Source of the DNA: Bathymodiolus brooksi | Lineage: Eukaryota; Mollusca; Bivalvia; Mytilida; Modiolidae | DNA length: 64,000 nucleotides | Assembly: GCA_963680875.1 (NCBI GenBank) | Contig: OY804589.1 | Coordinates: 20,418,413 to 20,482,412, forward strand | Reading direction: 5' to 3' | Shown: in pieces, positions 14,455-27,404 of the stretch | How positions within the stretch are numbered: position 1 is the stretch's first letter | Layout: each line of letters starts with the position of its first letter | Made by a program: the position numbers and the translations under genes | The notes under the pieces: generated by a model | Databases searched by the model: none | What the model was told of the DNA's origin: nothing | Seen by the model: the letters and a program-made list of their open reading frames with translations, nothing else

Positions 14455-14728
14455 ACTGTCATTTAGTGGTGATGTTAGTATCAAGGAAAGTATTGCTTGA
14501 TAAGGTCCTTAAGTGGTAATTTTACTATGAATGATAGTTATGGTAGATTAGGTGGTGAAATCTTGATGAAAAGATGATTCTCATAGACGGTGTAAATATC
14601 TGCAAATAAATGTTCCACCTGTAAGGTACGTCATACGTATATTGTACACCTCGTAAAACTGCATTCAGATGATAAATTTGACTAAACACCACCTCTTTCT
14701 GATATTATATACAAACCGCATAACTATA
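14455..14728 (+). repeat. Core element 8 (type A)
   Basis: Type A with a private change, 'agtggtgatg' for 'agtggtcatg' near 14465. Offset copy of core 6. Confidence 0.95.
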
Positions 14729-16218
14729 TATTTGTATTAAGAACAGTCATGGTCAATGCGTCTTTTATATGTCATATTTGTATTAAGGAAAGTCATGGTC
14801 AATAAGGTTTTTTACATGTCCTACTTGTATTAAGGACAGTCATGGTCAATGCGGTCTTTTATATGTCATATTTGTATAAAGGAAATTCGTGGTCAATAAG
14901 GTTTTTTATATCTCCTACTTGTATTAAGGACAATCATGGTCAATAACATCTTTTATATGCCGTACTTGTATTAAGGAAAGGCATGGTCAATAAGGTCTTT
15001 GTAGGTCCTATTTGTATTAAGGACAGTCATGGTCAATAAGGTCATTAATATATCCTATTTGTATTAAGGAAAGTCATGGTCAATAAGGTACTTTATATCT
15101 CCTATTTGTATTAAAGAAAGTCATGGTGAATAAGGTCTTGTATATGTCCTACTTGTATTAAGAACAGTCATGGTCAATAAGGTCTTTTATATGTCCTTCT
15201 TGTGTTAAGGACAGTCATGGTCAATAAGGTCTTTTATATGTCCTACTGTATTAAGGACAGTCATAGTCAATAAGGTATTTTATATGTCTTACTTGTATTA
15301 AGGAAGGTCATGGTCAATAAGGTCCTTTATATGTCCTATTTATATTAAGGAAAGTCATGGTCAATAAGGACTTTTATTTCTCCTATTTGTATTAAGGACA
15401 GTCATAGTCAATAAGGTATTTTATATGTCTTACTTGTATTAAGGAAAGTCATGGTCAATAAGGTTTTTTATATCTCCTATTTGTATTAAGGACAGTCATG
15501 GTCAATAAGTTCTTTTATATGTCCTACTTGTATTAAGGAAATTCATGGTCAATAAGGTCCTTTATATCTCCTATTTGTATTAAGGAGAGTCATGGTCAAT
15601 AAGTTCTTTTATATGTCCTATTTGTATTAAGGACAGTCATGGTCAATAAGGTACTTTATATGTCATATTTGAATTAAGGAAAGTCATGGTCAATACGGTC
15701 TTTTATATGTTCTACTTGTATTAAGAACAGTCATGGTCAATAAGGTGTTGTATATGTCCTACTTGTATTAAGGAAAGTCATGGTCAATAAGGTCTTTTAT
15801 ATGCCATATTTGTATAAAAACAGTCATGGTCAATAAGTTTTTTTTAGTCCTTCTTGTATTAAAGACAGTCATGGTCAATAAGGTACTTTATATGTCCTAT
15901 TTGTATCACGGAAATTCATGGTCAATAAGGTCGTTTATATGTCCTATTTGTATAAAGGACAGTCATGGTCAACAAGGTTTGTTTTTATATCCTACTTGTA
16001 TTAAAGACAGTCATGGTCAATAAGGTACTTTATATGTCCTATTTTTATTAAGGACATTCATGGTCAATAAGGCCTTTTATATGTCCTATTTGTATTAAGG
16101 ACAGTCATGGTCAATAAGGTATTTTATATGTCCTACTTGTATTAAAGACAGTCATGGTCAATAAGGTACTTAAGGTACTTTATATGTCCTATTTGTATTA
16201 AGGACAGTCATGGTCAAT

Positions 16219-16492
16219 ACTGTCATTTAGTGGTCATGTTAGTATCAAGGAAAGTATTGCTTGATAAGGTCCTTAAGTGGTAATTTTACTATGAATGATA
16301 GTTATGGTAGATAAGGTGGTGAAATCTTGATGAAAAGATGATTCTCATAGACGGTGTAAATATCTGCAAATAAATGTTCCACCTGTAAGGTACGTCATAC
16401 GTATATTGTACACCTCGTAAAACTGCATTCAGATGATAAATGTGACTAAACACCACCTCTTTCTGATATTATATGCAAACCGCATAACTATA
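16219..16492 (+). repeat. Core element 9 (type B)
   Basis: Type B; offset copy of core 7 in the 3902-bp unit. It is the last complete type B core in the window. Confidence 0.95.
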
Positions 16493-17413
16493 TATTTGTA
16501 TTAAGAACAGTCATGGTCAATGCGGTCTTTTATATGTCATATTTGTATTAAGGAAAGTCATGGTCAATAAGGTTTTTTACATGTCCTACTTGTATTAAGG
16601 ACAGTCATGGTCAATGCGGTCTTTTATATGTCATATTTGTATAAAGGAAATTCATGGTCAATACGGTCTGTTATATTGTAATATTTGTATAAAGAAAATT
16701 CATGGTCAATAAGGTTTTTTATATGTCCTTCTTGTATTAAGGACAATCATGGTCAATAACATCTTTTAGATGCCGTACTTGTATTAAGGAAAGGCAAGGT
16801 CAATAAGGTCTTTTGTAGGTCCTATTTTTATTAAGGACAGTCATGGTCAATAAGGTCATTAATATATCCTTTTTGTATTAAGGAAAGTCATGGTCAATAA
16901 GGTATTTTATATGTCCTATTTGTATTAAGGACAGTCATGGTCAATAAGGTACTTTATATATCATATTTGTATTAAGGAAAGTCATGGTCAATAAGGTCTT
17001 TTATATGTTCTACTTGTATTAATAACAGTCATGGTCAATAAGGTGTTGTATATGTCCTACTTGTATTAAGGAAAGTCATGGTCAATAAGGTCTGTTATAT
17101 GCCATATTTGTATAAAAACAGTCATGGTCAATAAGTTTTTTTTAGTCCTACTTGTATTAAAGACAGTCATGGTCAATAAGGTACTTTATATGTCCTATTT
17201 TTATTAAGGACATTCATGGTCAATAAGGTACTTTATATGTCCTATTTGTATCACGGAAATTCATGGTCAATAAGGTCGTTTATATGTCCTATTTGTATAA
17301 AGGACAGTCATGGTCAACAAGGTTTGTTTTTATATCCTACTTGTATTAAAGACAGTCATGGTCAATAAGGTACTTTATATGTCCTATTTGTATTAAGGAA
17401 AGTCATGGTCAAT

Positions 17414-17687
17414 ACTGTCATTTAGTGGTCATGTTAGTATCAAGGAAAGTATTGCTTGATAAGGTCCTTAAGTGGTAATTTTACTATGAATGATAGTTAT
17501 GGTAGATTAGGTGGTGAAATCTTGATGAAAAGATGATTCTCATAGACGGTGTAAATATCTGCAAATAAATGTTCCACCTGTAAGGTACCTCATACGTATA
17601 TTGTACACCTCGCAAAACTGCATTCAGATGATAAATTTGACTAAACACCACCTCTTTCTGATATTATATACAAACCGCATAACTATA
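17414..17687 (+). repeat. Core element 10 (type A)
   Basis: Type A with private changes 'ggtacctc' for 'ggtacgtc' and 'cctcgcaaaac' for 'cctcgtaaaac'. Only 1195 bp from core 9, the shortest spacing in the window. Confidence 0.95.
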
Positions 17688-19035
17688 TATTTGTATTAAG
17701 AACAGTCATGGTCAATGCGTCTTTTATATGTCATATTTGTATTAAGGAAAGTCATGGTCAATAAGGTTTTTTACATGTCCTACTTGTATTAAGGACAGTC
17801 ATGGTCAATGCGGTCTTTTATATGTCATATTTGTATAAAGGAAATTCGTGGTCAATAAGGTTTTTTATATCTCCTACTTGTATTAAGGACAATCATGGTC
17901 AATAACATCTTTTATATGCCGTACTTGTATTAAGGAAAGGCATGGTCAATAAGGTCTTTGTAGGTCCTATTTGTATTAAGGACAGTCATGGTCAATAAGG
18001 TCATTAATATATCCTATTTGTATTAAGGAAAGTCATGGTCAATAAGGTACTTTATATCTCCTATTTGTATTAAAGAAAGTCATGGTGAATAAGGTCTTGT
18101 ATATGTCCTACTTGTATTAAGAACAGTCATGGTCAATAAGGTCTTTTATATGTCCTTCTTGTGTTAAGGACAGTCATGGTCAATAAGGTCTTTTATATGT
18201 CCTACTGTATTAAGGACAGTCATAGTCAATAAGGTATTTTATATGTCTTACTTGTATTAAGGAAGGTCATGGTCAATAAGGTCCTTTATATGTCCTATTT
18301 ATATTAAGGAAAGTCATGGTCAATAAGGACTTTTATATCTCCTATTTGTATTAAGGACAGTCATAGTCAATAAGGTATTTTATATGTCTTACTTGTATTA
18401 AGGAAAGTCATGGTCAATAAGGTTTTTTATATCTCCTATTTGTATTAAGGACAGTCATGGTCAATAAGTTCTTTTATATGTCCTACTTGTATTAAGGACG
18501 GTCATGCTCAATAAGGTTCTTTATATATCCTATTTGTATTAAGGAGAGTCATGGTCAATAAGTTCTTTTATATGTCCTATTTGTATTAAGGACAGTCATG
18601 GTCAATAAGGTACTTTATATGTCATATTTGAATTAAGGAAAGTCACGGTCAATACGGTCTTTTATATGTTCTACTTGTATTAAGAACAGTCATGGTCAAT
18701 AAGGTGTTGTATATGTCCTACTTGTATTAAGGAAAGTCATGGTCAATAAGGTCTTTTATATGCCATATTTGTATAAAAACAGTCATGGTCAATAAGTTTT
18801 TTTTAGTCCTACTTGTATTAAAGACAATCATGGAAAATAAGGTACTTTATATGTCCTATTTTTATTAAGGACATTCATGGTCAATAAGGCCTTTTATATG
18901 TCCTATTTGTATTAAGGACAGTCATGGTCAATAAGGTATTTTTTATGTCCTACTTGTATTAAAGACAGTCATGGTCAATAAGGTACTTAAGGTACTTTAT
19001 ATGTCCTATTTGTATTAAGGACAGTCATGGTCAAT

Positions 19036-19309
19036 ACTGTCATTTAGTGGTCATGTTAGTATCAAGGAAAGTATTGCTTGATAAGGTCCTTACGTGGTAA
19101 TTTTACTATGAATGATAGTTATGGTAGATAAGGTGGTGAAATCTTGATGAAAAGATGATTCTCATAGACGGTGTAAATATCTGCAAATAAATGTTCCACC
19201 TGTAAGGTACGTCATACGTATATTGTACACCTCGTAAAACTGCATTCAGATGATAAATTTGACTAAACACCACCTCTTTCTGATAATATATGCAAACCGC
19301 ATAACTATA
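19036..19309 (+). repeat. Core element 11 (A/B hybrid)
   Basis: Has the type B 'gataagg', the type A 'aaatttgac' and the type B 'tatgcaaacc', plus private 'ccttacgtgg' and 'tgataatata'. The mosaic suggests gene conversion or double exchange between core subtypes. Confidence 0.9.
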
Positions 19310-20710
19310 TATTTGTATTAAGAACAGTCATGGTCAATGCGGTCTTTTATATGTCATATTTGTATTAAGGAAAGTCATGGTCAATAAGGTTTTTTACATG
19401 TCCTACTTGTATTAAGGACAGTCATGGTCAATGCGGTCTTTTATATGTCATATTTGTATAAAGGAAATTCATGGTCAATACGGTCTGTTATATGTCATAT
19501 TTGTATAAAGGAAATTCATGGTCAATAAGGTTTTTTATATGTCCTTCTTGTATTAAGGACAATCATGGTCAATAACATCTTTTAGAAGCCGTACTTGTAT
19601 TAAGGAAAGGCATGGTCAATAAGGTCTTTTGTAGGTCCTATTTGTATTAAGGACAGTCATGGTCAATAAGGTCATTAATATATCCTTTTTGTATTAAGGA
19701 AAGTCATGGTCAATAAGGTATTTTATATCTCCTATTTGTATTAAAGAAAGTCATGGTGAATAAGGTCTTGTATATGTCCTACTTGTATTAAGAACAGTCA
19801 TGGTCAATAAGGTCCATTATATCTCCTATTTGTATTAAGGACAGTCATGGTCAATAAGTTCTATTATATGTCCTACTTGTATTAAGGACGGTCATGCTCA
19901 ATAAGGTTCTTTATATATCCAACTTGTATTAAGGACAGTCATCGTCAATAAGATCTGTTATATGTCCTACTTGTATTAAGGAAATTCATGGTCAATAAGG
20001 TCCTTTATATCTCCTATTTGTATTAAGGAGAGGCATGGTCAATACGTTCTTTTATATGTCCTATTTGTATTAAGGACAGTCATGGTCAATAAGGTACTTT
20101 ATATGTCATATTTGTATTAAGGAAAGTCATGGTCAATAAGGTCTTTTATATGTTCTACTTGTATTAATAACAGTCATGGTCAATAAGGTGTTGTATATGT
20201 CCTACTTGTATTAAGGAAAGTCATGGTCAATAAGATCTGTTATATGCCATATTTGTATAAAAACAGTCATGGTCAACAAGGTTTGTTTTTATATCCTACT
20301 TGTATTAAAGACAGTCATGGACAATAAGGTACTTTATATGTCCTATTTTTATTAAGGACATTCATGGTCAATAAGGCCTTTTATATGTCCTATTTGTATT
20401 AAGGACAGTCATGGTCAATAAGGTATTGTATATGTCCTACTTGTATTAAAGACAGTCATGGTCAACAAGATTCTTTTTATATCCTACTTGTATTAAAGAC
20501 AGTCATGGACAATAAGGTACTTTATATGTCCTATTTTTATTAAGGACATTCATGGTCAATAAGGCCTTTTATATGTCCTATTTCTGTTAAGGACAGTCAT
20601 GGTCAATAAGGTATTGTATATGTCCTACTTGTATTAAAGACAGTCATGGTCAATAAGGTACTTAAGGTACTTTATATGTCCTATTTGTATTAAGGACAGT
20701 CATGGTCAAT

Positions 20711-20984
20711 ACTGTCATTTAGTGGTCATGTTAGTATCAAGGAAAGTATTGCTTGATAAGGTCCTTAAGTGGTAATTTTACTATGAATGATAGTTATGGT
20801 AGATTAGGTGGTGAAATCTTGATGAAAAGATGATTCTCATAGACGGTGTAAATATCTGCAAATAAATGTTCCACCTGTAAGGTACGTCATACGTATATTG
20901 TACACCTCGTAAAACTGCATTCAGATGATAAATTTGACTAAACACCACCTCTTTCTGATATTATATACAAACCGCATAACTATA
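20711..20984 (+). repeat. Core element 12 (type A)
   Basis: Type A. First core of the 9362-bp duplication; counterpart of core 16 at 30073. Confidence 0.95.
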
Positions 20985-22520
20985 TATTTGTATTAAGAAC
21001 AGTCATGGTCAATGCGTCTTTTATATGTCATATTTGTATTAAGGAAAGTCATGGTCAATAAGGTTTTTTACATGTCCTACTTGTATTAAGGACAGTCATG
21101 GTCAATGCGGTCTTTTATATGTCATATTTGTATAAAGGAAATTCGTGGTCAATAAGGTTTTTTATATCTCCTACTTGTATTAAGGACAATCATGGTCAAT
21201 AACATCTTTTATATGCCGTACTTGTATTAAGGAAAGGCATGGTCAATAAGGTCTTTGTAGGTCCTATTTGTATTAAGGACAGTCATGGTCAATAAGGTCA
21301 TTAATATATCCTATTTGTATTAAGGAAAGTCATGGTCAATAAGGTACTTTATATGTCCTATTTGTATTAAAGAAAGTCATGGTGAATAAGGTCTTGTATA
21401 TGTCCTACTTGTATTAAGAACAGTCATGGTCAATAAGGTCTTTTATATGTCCTTCTTGTGTTAAGGACAGTCATGGTCAATAAGGTCTTTTATATGTCCT
21501 ACTGTATTAAGGACAGTCATAATCAATAAGGTATTTTATAAATCTTACTTGTATTAAGGAAGGTCATGGTCAATAAGGTCCTTTATATGTCCTATTTATA
21601 TTAAGGAAAGTCATGGTCAATAAGGATTTTATATCTCCTATTTGTATTAAGGACAGTCATAGTCAATAAGGTATTTTATATGTCTTACTTGTATTAAGGA
21701 CAGTCATGGTCAATAAGTTCTTTTATATGTCCTACTTGTATTAAGGACGGTCATGCTCAATAAGGTTCTTTATATATCCAACTTGTATTAAGGACAGTCA
21801 TGGTCAATAAGATCTGTTATATGTCCTACTTGTATTAAGGAAATTCATGGTCAATAAGGTCCTTTATATCTCCTATTTGTATTAAGGAGAGTCATGGTCA
21901 ATAAGTTCTTTTATATGTCCTATTTGTATTAAGGACAGTCATGGTCAATAAGGTACTTTATATGTCATATTTGAATTAAGGAAAGTCATGGTCAATACGG
22001 TCTTTTATATGTTCTACTTGTATTAAGAACAGTCATGGTCAATAAGGTGTTGTATATGTCCTACTTGTATTAAGGAAAGTCATGGTCAATAAGGTCCTTT
22101 ATATGCCATATTTGTATAAAAACAGTCATGGTCAATAAGTTTTTTTTAGTCCTACTTGTATTAAAGACAGTCATGGTCAATAAGGTACTTTATATGTCCT
22201 ATTTGTATCACGGAAATTCATGGTCAATAAGGTCGCTTATATGTCCTATTTGTATAAAGGACAGTCATGGTCAACAAGGTTTGTTTTTATATCCTACTTG
22301 TATTAAAGACAATCATGGACAATAAGGTACTTTATATGTCCTATTTTTATTAAGGACATTCATGGTCAATAAGGCCTTTTATATGTCCTATTTCTGTTAA
22401 GGACAGTCATGGTCAATAAGGTATTGTATATGTCCTACTTGTATTAAAGACAGTCATGGTCAATAAGGTACTTAAGGTACTTTATATGTCCTATTTGTAT
22501 TAAGGACAGTCATGGTCAAT

Positions 22521-22794
22521 ACTGTCATTTAGTGGTCATGTTAGTATCAAGGAAAGTATTGCTTGATAAGGTCCTTAAGTGGTAATTTTACTATGAATGA
22601 TAGTTATGGTAGATTAGGTGGTGAAATCTTGATGAAAAGATGATTCTCATAGACGGTGTAAATATCTGCAAATAAATGTTCCACCTGTAAGGTACGTCAT
22701 ACGTATATTGTACACCTCGTAAAACTGCATTCAGATGATAAATTTGACTAAACACCACCTCTTTCTGATATTATATACAAACCGCATAACTATA
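22521..22794 (+). repeat. Core element 13 (type A)
   Basis: Type A, 1810 bp after core 12 and counterpart of core 17. The 1.8-kb spacer before it is nearly the same as the one after it. Confidence 0.95.
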
Positions 22795-24331
22795 TATTTG
22801 TATTAAGAACAGTCATGGTCAATGCGTCTTTTATATGTCATATTTGTATTAAGGAAAGTCATGGTCAATAAGGTTTTTTACATGTCCTACTTGTATTAAG
22901 GACAGTCATGGTCAATGCGGTCTTTTATATGTCATATTTGTATAAAGGAAATTCGTGGTCAATAAGGTTTTTTATATCTCCTACTTGTATTAAGGACAAT
23001 CATGGTCAATAACATCTTTTATATGCCGTACTTGTATTAAGGAAAGGCATGGTCAATAAGGTCTTTGTAGGTCCTATTTGTATTAAGGACAGTCATGGTC
23101 AATAAGGTCATTAATATATCCTATTTGTATTAAGGAAAGTCATGGTCAATAAGGTACTTTATATGTCCTATTTGTATTAAAGAAAGTCATGGTGAATAAG
23201 GTCTTGTATATGTCCTACTTGTATTAAGAACAGTCATGGTCAATAAGGTCTTTTATATGTCCTTCTTGTGTTAAGGACAGTCATGGTCAATAAGGTCTTT
23301 TATATGTCCTACTGTATTAAGGACAGTCATAATCAATAAGGTATTTTATAAATCTTACTTGTATTAAGGAAGGTCATGGTCAATAAGGTCCTTTATATGT
23401 CCTATTTATATTAAGGAAAGTCATGGTCAATAAGGATTTTATATCTCCTATTTGTATTAAGGACAGTCATAGTCAATAAGGTATTTTATATGTCTTACTT
23501 GTATTAAGGACAGTCATGGTCAATAAGTTCTTTTATATGTCCTACTTGTATTAAGGACGGTCATGCTCAATAAGGTTCTTTATATATCCAACTTGTATTA
23601 AGGACAGTCATGGTCAATAAGATCTGTTATATGTCCTACTTGTATTAAGGAAATTCATGGTCAATAAGGTCCTTTATATCTCCTATTTGTATTAAGGAGA
23701 GTCATGGTCAATAAGTTCTTTTATATGTCCTATTTGTATTAAGGACAGTCATGGTCAATAAGGTACTTTATATGTCATATTTGAATTAAGGAAAGTCATG
23801 GTCAATACGGTCTTTTATATGTTCTACTTGTATTAAGAACAGTCATGGTCAATAAGGTGTTGTATATGTCCTACTTGTATTAAGGAAAGTCATGGTCAAT
23901 AAGGTCCTTTATATGCCATATTTGTATAAAAACAGTCATGGTCAATAAGTTTTTTTTAGTCCTACTTGTATTAAAGACAGTCATGGTCAATAAGGTACTT
24001 TATATGTCCTATTTGTATCACGGAAATTCATGGTCAATAAGGTCGCTTATATGTCCTATTTGTATAAAGGACAGTCATGGTTCAACAAGGTTTGTTTTTA
24101 TATCCTACTTGTATTAAAGACAATCATGGACAATAAGGTACTTTATATGTCCTATTTTTATTAAGGACATTCATGGTCAATAAGGCCTTTTATATGTCCT
24201 ATTTGTATTAAGGACAGTCATGGTCAATAAGGTATTTTATATGTCCTACTTGTATTAAAGACAGTCATGGTCAATAAGGTACTTAAGGTACCTTATATGT
24301 CCTATTTGTATTAAGGACAGTCATGGTCAAT

Positions 24332-24605
24332 ACTGTCATTTAGTGGTCATGTTAGTATCAAGGAAAGTATTGCTTGATAAGGTCCTTAAGTGGTAATTTT
24401 ACTATGAATGATAGTAATGGTAGATTAGGTGGTGAAATCTTGATGAAAAGATGATTCTCATAGACGGTGTAAATATCTGCAAATAAATGTTCCACCTGTA
24501 AGGTACGTCATACGTATATTGTACACCTCGTAAAACTGCATTCAGATGATAAATTTGACTAAACACCACCTCTTTCTGATATTATATACAAACCGCATAA
24601 CTATA
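24332..24605 (+). repeat. Core element 14 (type A)
   Basis: Type A with private 'gatagtaatgg', shared only with core 18. Preceded by 'ggtaccttatatg' instead of 'ggtactttatatg'. Confidence 0.95.
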
Positions 24606-27130
24606 TATTTGTATTAAGAACAGTCATGGTCAATGCGGTCTTTTATATGTCATATTTGTATTAAGGAAAGTCATGGTCAATAAGGTTTTGTACATGTCCT
24701 ACTTGTATTAAGGACAATCATGGTCAATGCGGTCTTTTATATGTCATATTTGTATAAAGGAAATTCATGGTCAATAAGGTTTTTTATATGTCCTTCTTGT
24801 ATTAAGGACAATCATGGTCAATAACATCTTTTAGATGCCGTACTTGTATTAAGGAAAGGCATGGTCAATAAGGTCTTTTGTAGGTCCTAATTGTATTAAG
24901 GACAGTCATGGTCAATAAGGTCATTAATATATCCTTTTTGTATTAAGGAAAGTGATGGTCAATAAGGTATTTTATATCTCCTATTTGTATTAAAGAAAGT
25001 CATGGTGAATAAGGTCTTGTATATGTCCTACTTGTATTAAGAAGAGTCATGGTCAATAAGGTCTTTTATATGTCCTACTTGTATTAAGGACAGTCATAGT
25101 CAATAAGATCTTTTATATGTCCTACTGTATTAAGGACAGTCATAGTCAATAAGGTATTTTATATGTCTTACTTGTATTAAGGAAGGTCATGGTCAATAAG
25201 GTCCTTTATATGTCCTATTTGTATTAAGGACAGTCATAGTCAATAAGGTACTTTATATGTCCTACTTGTATTAAGGAAAGTCATGGTCAATAAGGTCTTT
25301 TATATCTCCTATTTGTATTAAGGACAGTCATAGTCAATAAGGTATTTTATATGTCTTACTTGTATTAAGGAAAGTCATGGTCAATAAGGTTTTTTATATC
25401 TCCTGTTTGTATTAAGGACAGTCATGGTCAATAAGTTCTTTTATATGTCCTACTTGTATTAAGGACGGTCATGCTCAATAAGGTTCTCTATATATCCAAC
25501 TTGTATTAAGGACAGTCATGGTCAATGAGGTCTTGTATATGTCCTATTTCTATTAAGAACAGTCATGGTCAATGCGGTCTTTTATATGTCATATTTGTAT
25601 TAAGGACAGTCATGGTCAATAAGGTCTTGTATATGTCCTATTTCTATTAAGAACAGTCATGGTCAATGCGGTCTTTTATATGTCATATTTGTATTAAGGA
25701 AAGTCATGGTCAATAAGGTTTTTGACATGTCCTACTTGTATTAATGACAGTCATGGTCAATGCGGTCTTTTATATGTCATATTTTTATATAGGAAATTCA
25801 TGGTCTATGCGGTCTTTTATATGTCATATTTGTATAAAGGAAATTCATGGTCAATAAGGTTTTTTATATGTCCTACTTGTATTAAGAACAATCATGGTCA
25901 ATAACATCTTTTATATGCCGTACTTGTATTAAGGAAAGGCATGGTCAATAAGGTTTTTTGTAGGTCCTATTTGTATTAAAGAAAGTCATGGTGAATAAGG
26001 TCTTGTATATGTCCTACTTGTATTAAGAACAGTCATGGTCAATAAGGTCTTTTATATGTCCTACTTGTATTAAGGACAGTCATGGTCAATAAGGTCTTTT
26101 ATATGTCCTACTGTATTAAGGACAGTAATAGTCAATAAGGTATTTTATATGTCTTACTTGTATTAAGGAAGGTCATGGTCAATAAGGTCCTTTATATGTC
26201 CTATTTGTATTAAGGACAGTCATAGTCAATAAGGTATTTTATATGTCTTACTTGTATTTAGGAAAGTCATCGTCAATAAGGTTTTTTATATCTCCTATTT
26301 GTATTAAGGACAGTCATGGTCAATAAGTTCTTTTATATGTCCTACTTGTATTAAGGACGGTCATGCTCAATAAGGTTCTTTGTATATCCAACTTGTATTA
26401 AGGACAGTCATGGTCAATAAGATCTGTTATATGTCCTACTTGTATTAAGGAAATTCATGGTCAATAAGGTCCTTTATATCTCCTATTTGTATTAAGGAGA
26501 GTCATGGTCAATAAGTTCTTTTATATGTCCAATTTGTATTAAGGACAGTCATGGTCAATAAGGTACTTTATATGTCATATTTGTATTAAGGAAAGTCATG
26601 GTCAATACGGTCTTTTATATGTTCTACTTGTATTAAGAACAGTCATGGTCAATAAGGTGTTGTATATGTCCTACTTGTATTAAGGAAAGTCATGGTCAAT
26701 AAGGTCTTTTATATGCCATATTTGTATAAAAACAGTCATGGTCAATAAGTTTTTTTTAGTCCTACTTGTATTAAAGACAGTCATGGTCAATAAGGTACTT
26801 TATATGTCCTATTTGTATCACGGAAATTCATGGTCAATAAGGTCGTTTATATGTCCTATTTGTATAAAGGACAGTCATGGTCAACAAGGTTTGTTTTTAT
26901 ATCCTACTTGTATTAAAGACAATCATGGACAATAAGGTACTTTATATGTCCTATTTTTATTAAGGACATTCATGGTCAATAAGGCCTTTTATATGTCCTA
27001 TTTGTATTAAGGACAGTCATGGTCAATAAGGTATTTTATATGTCCTACTTGTATTAAAGACAGTCATGGTCAATAAGGTACTTAAGGTACTTTATATGTC
27101 CTATTTGTATTAAGGACAGTCATGGTCAAT

Positions 27131-27404
27131 TCTGTCATTTAGTGGTCATGTTAGTATCAAGGAAAGTATTGCTTGATAAGGTCCTTAAGTGGTAATTTTC
27201 CTATGAATGATAGTTATGGTAGATTAGGTGGTGAAATCTTGATGAAAAGATGATTCTCATAGACGGTGTAAATATCTGCAAATAAATGTTCCACCTGTAA
27301 GGTACGTCATACGTATATTGTACACCTCGTAAAACTGCATTCAGATGATAAATTTGACTAAACACCACCTCTTTCTGATATTATATACAAATCGCATAAC
27401 TATA
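27131..27404 (+). repeat. Core element 15 (type A)
   Basis: Type A with 'attttcctatg' and 'aaatcgcat' changes and preceded by 'caattctgtc'; all three are shared only with core 19. Confidence 0.95.

Larger units (their letters stand above)
12749..16650 (+). repeat. 3902-bp higher-order repeat, copy 2
   Basis: Contains cores 8 and 9, again 1764 bp apart. Similarity to copy 1 fails near 16651, where 'ttcatggtcaatacgg' replaces the 'ttcgtggtcaataagg' form. Confidence 0.85.
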
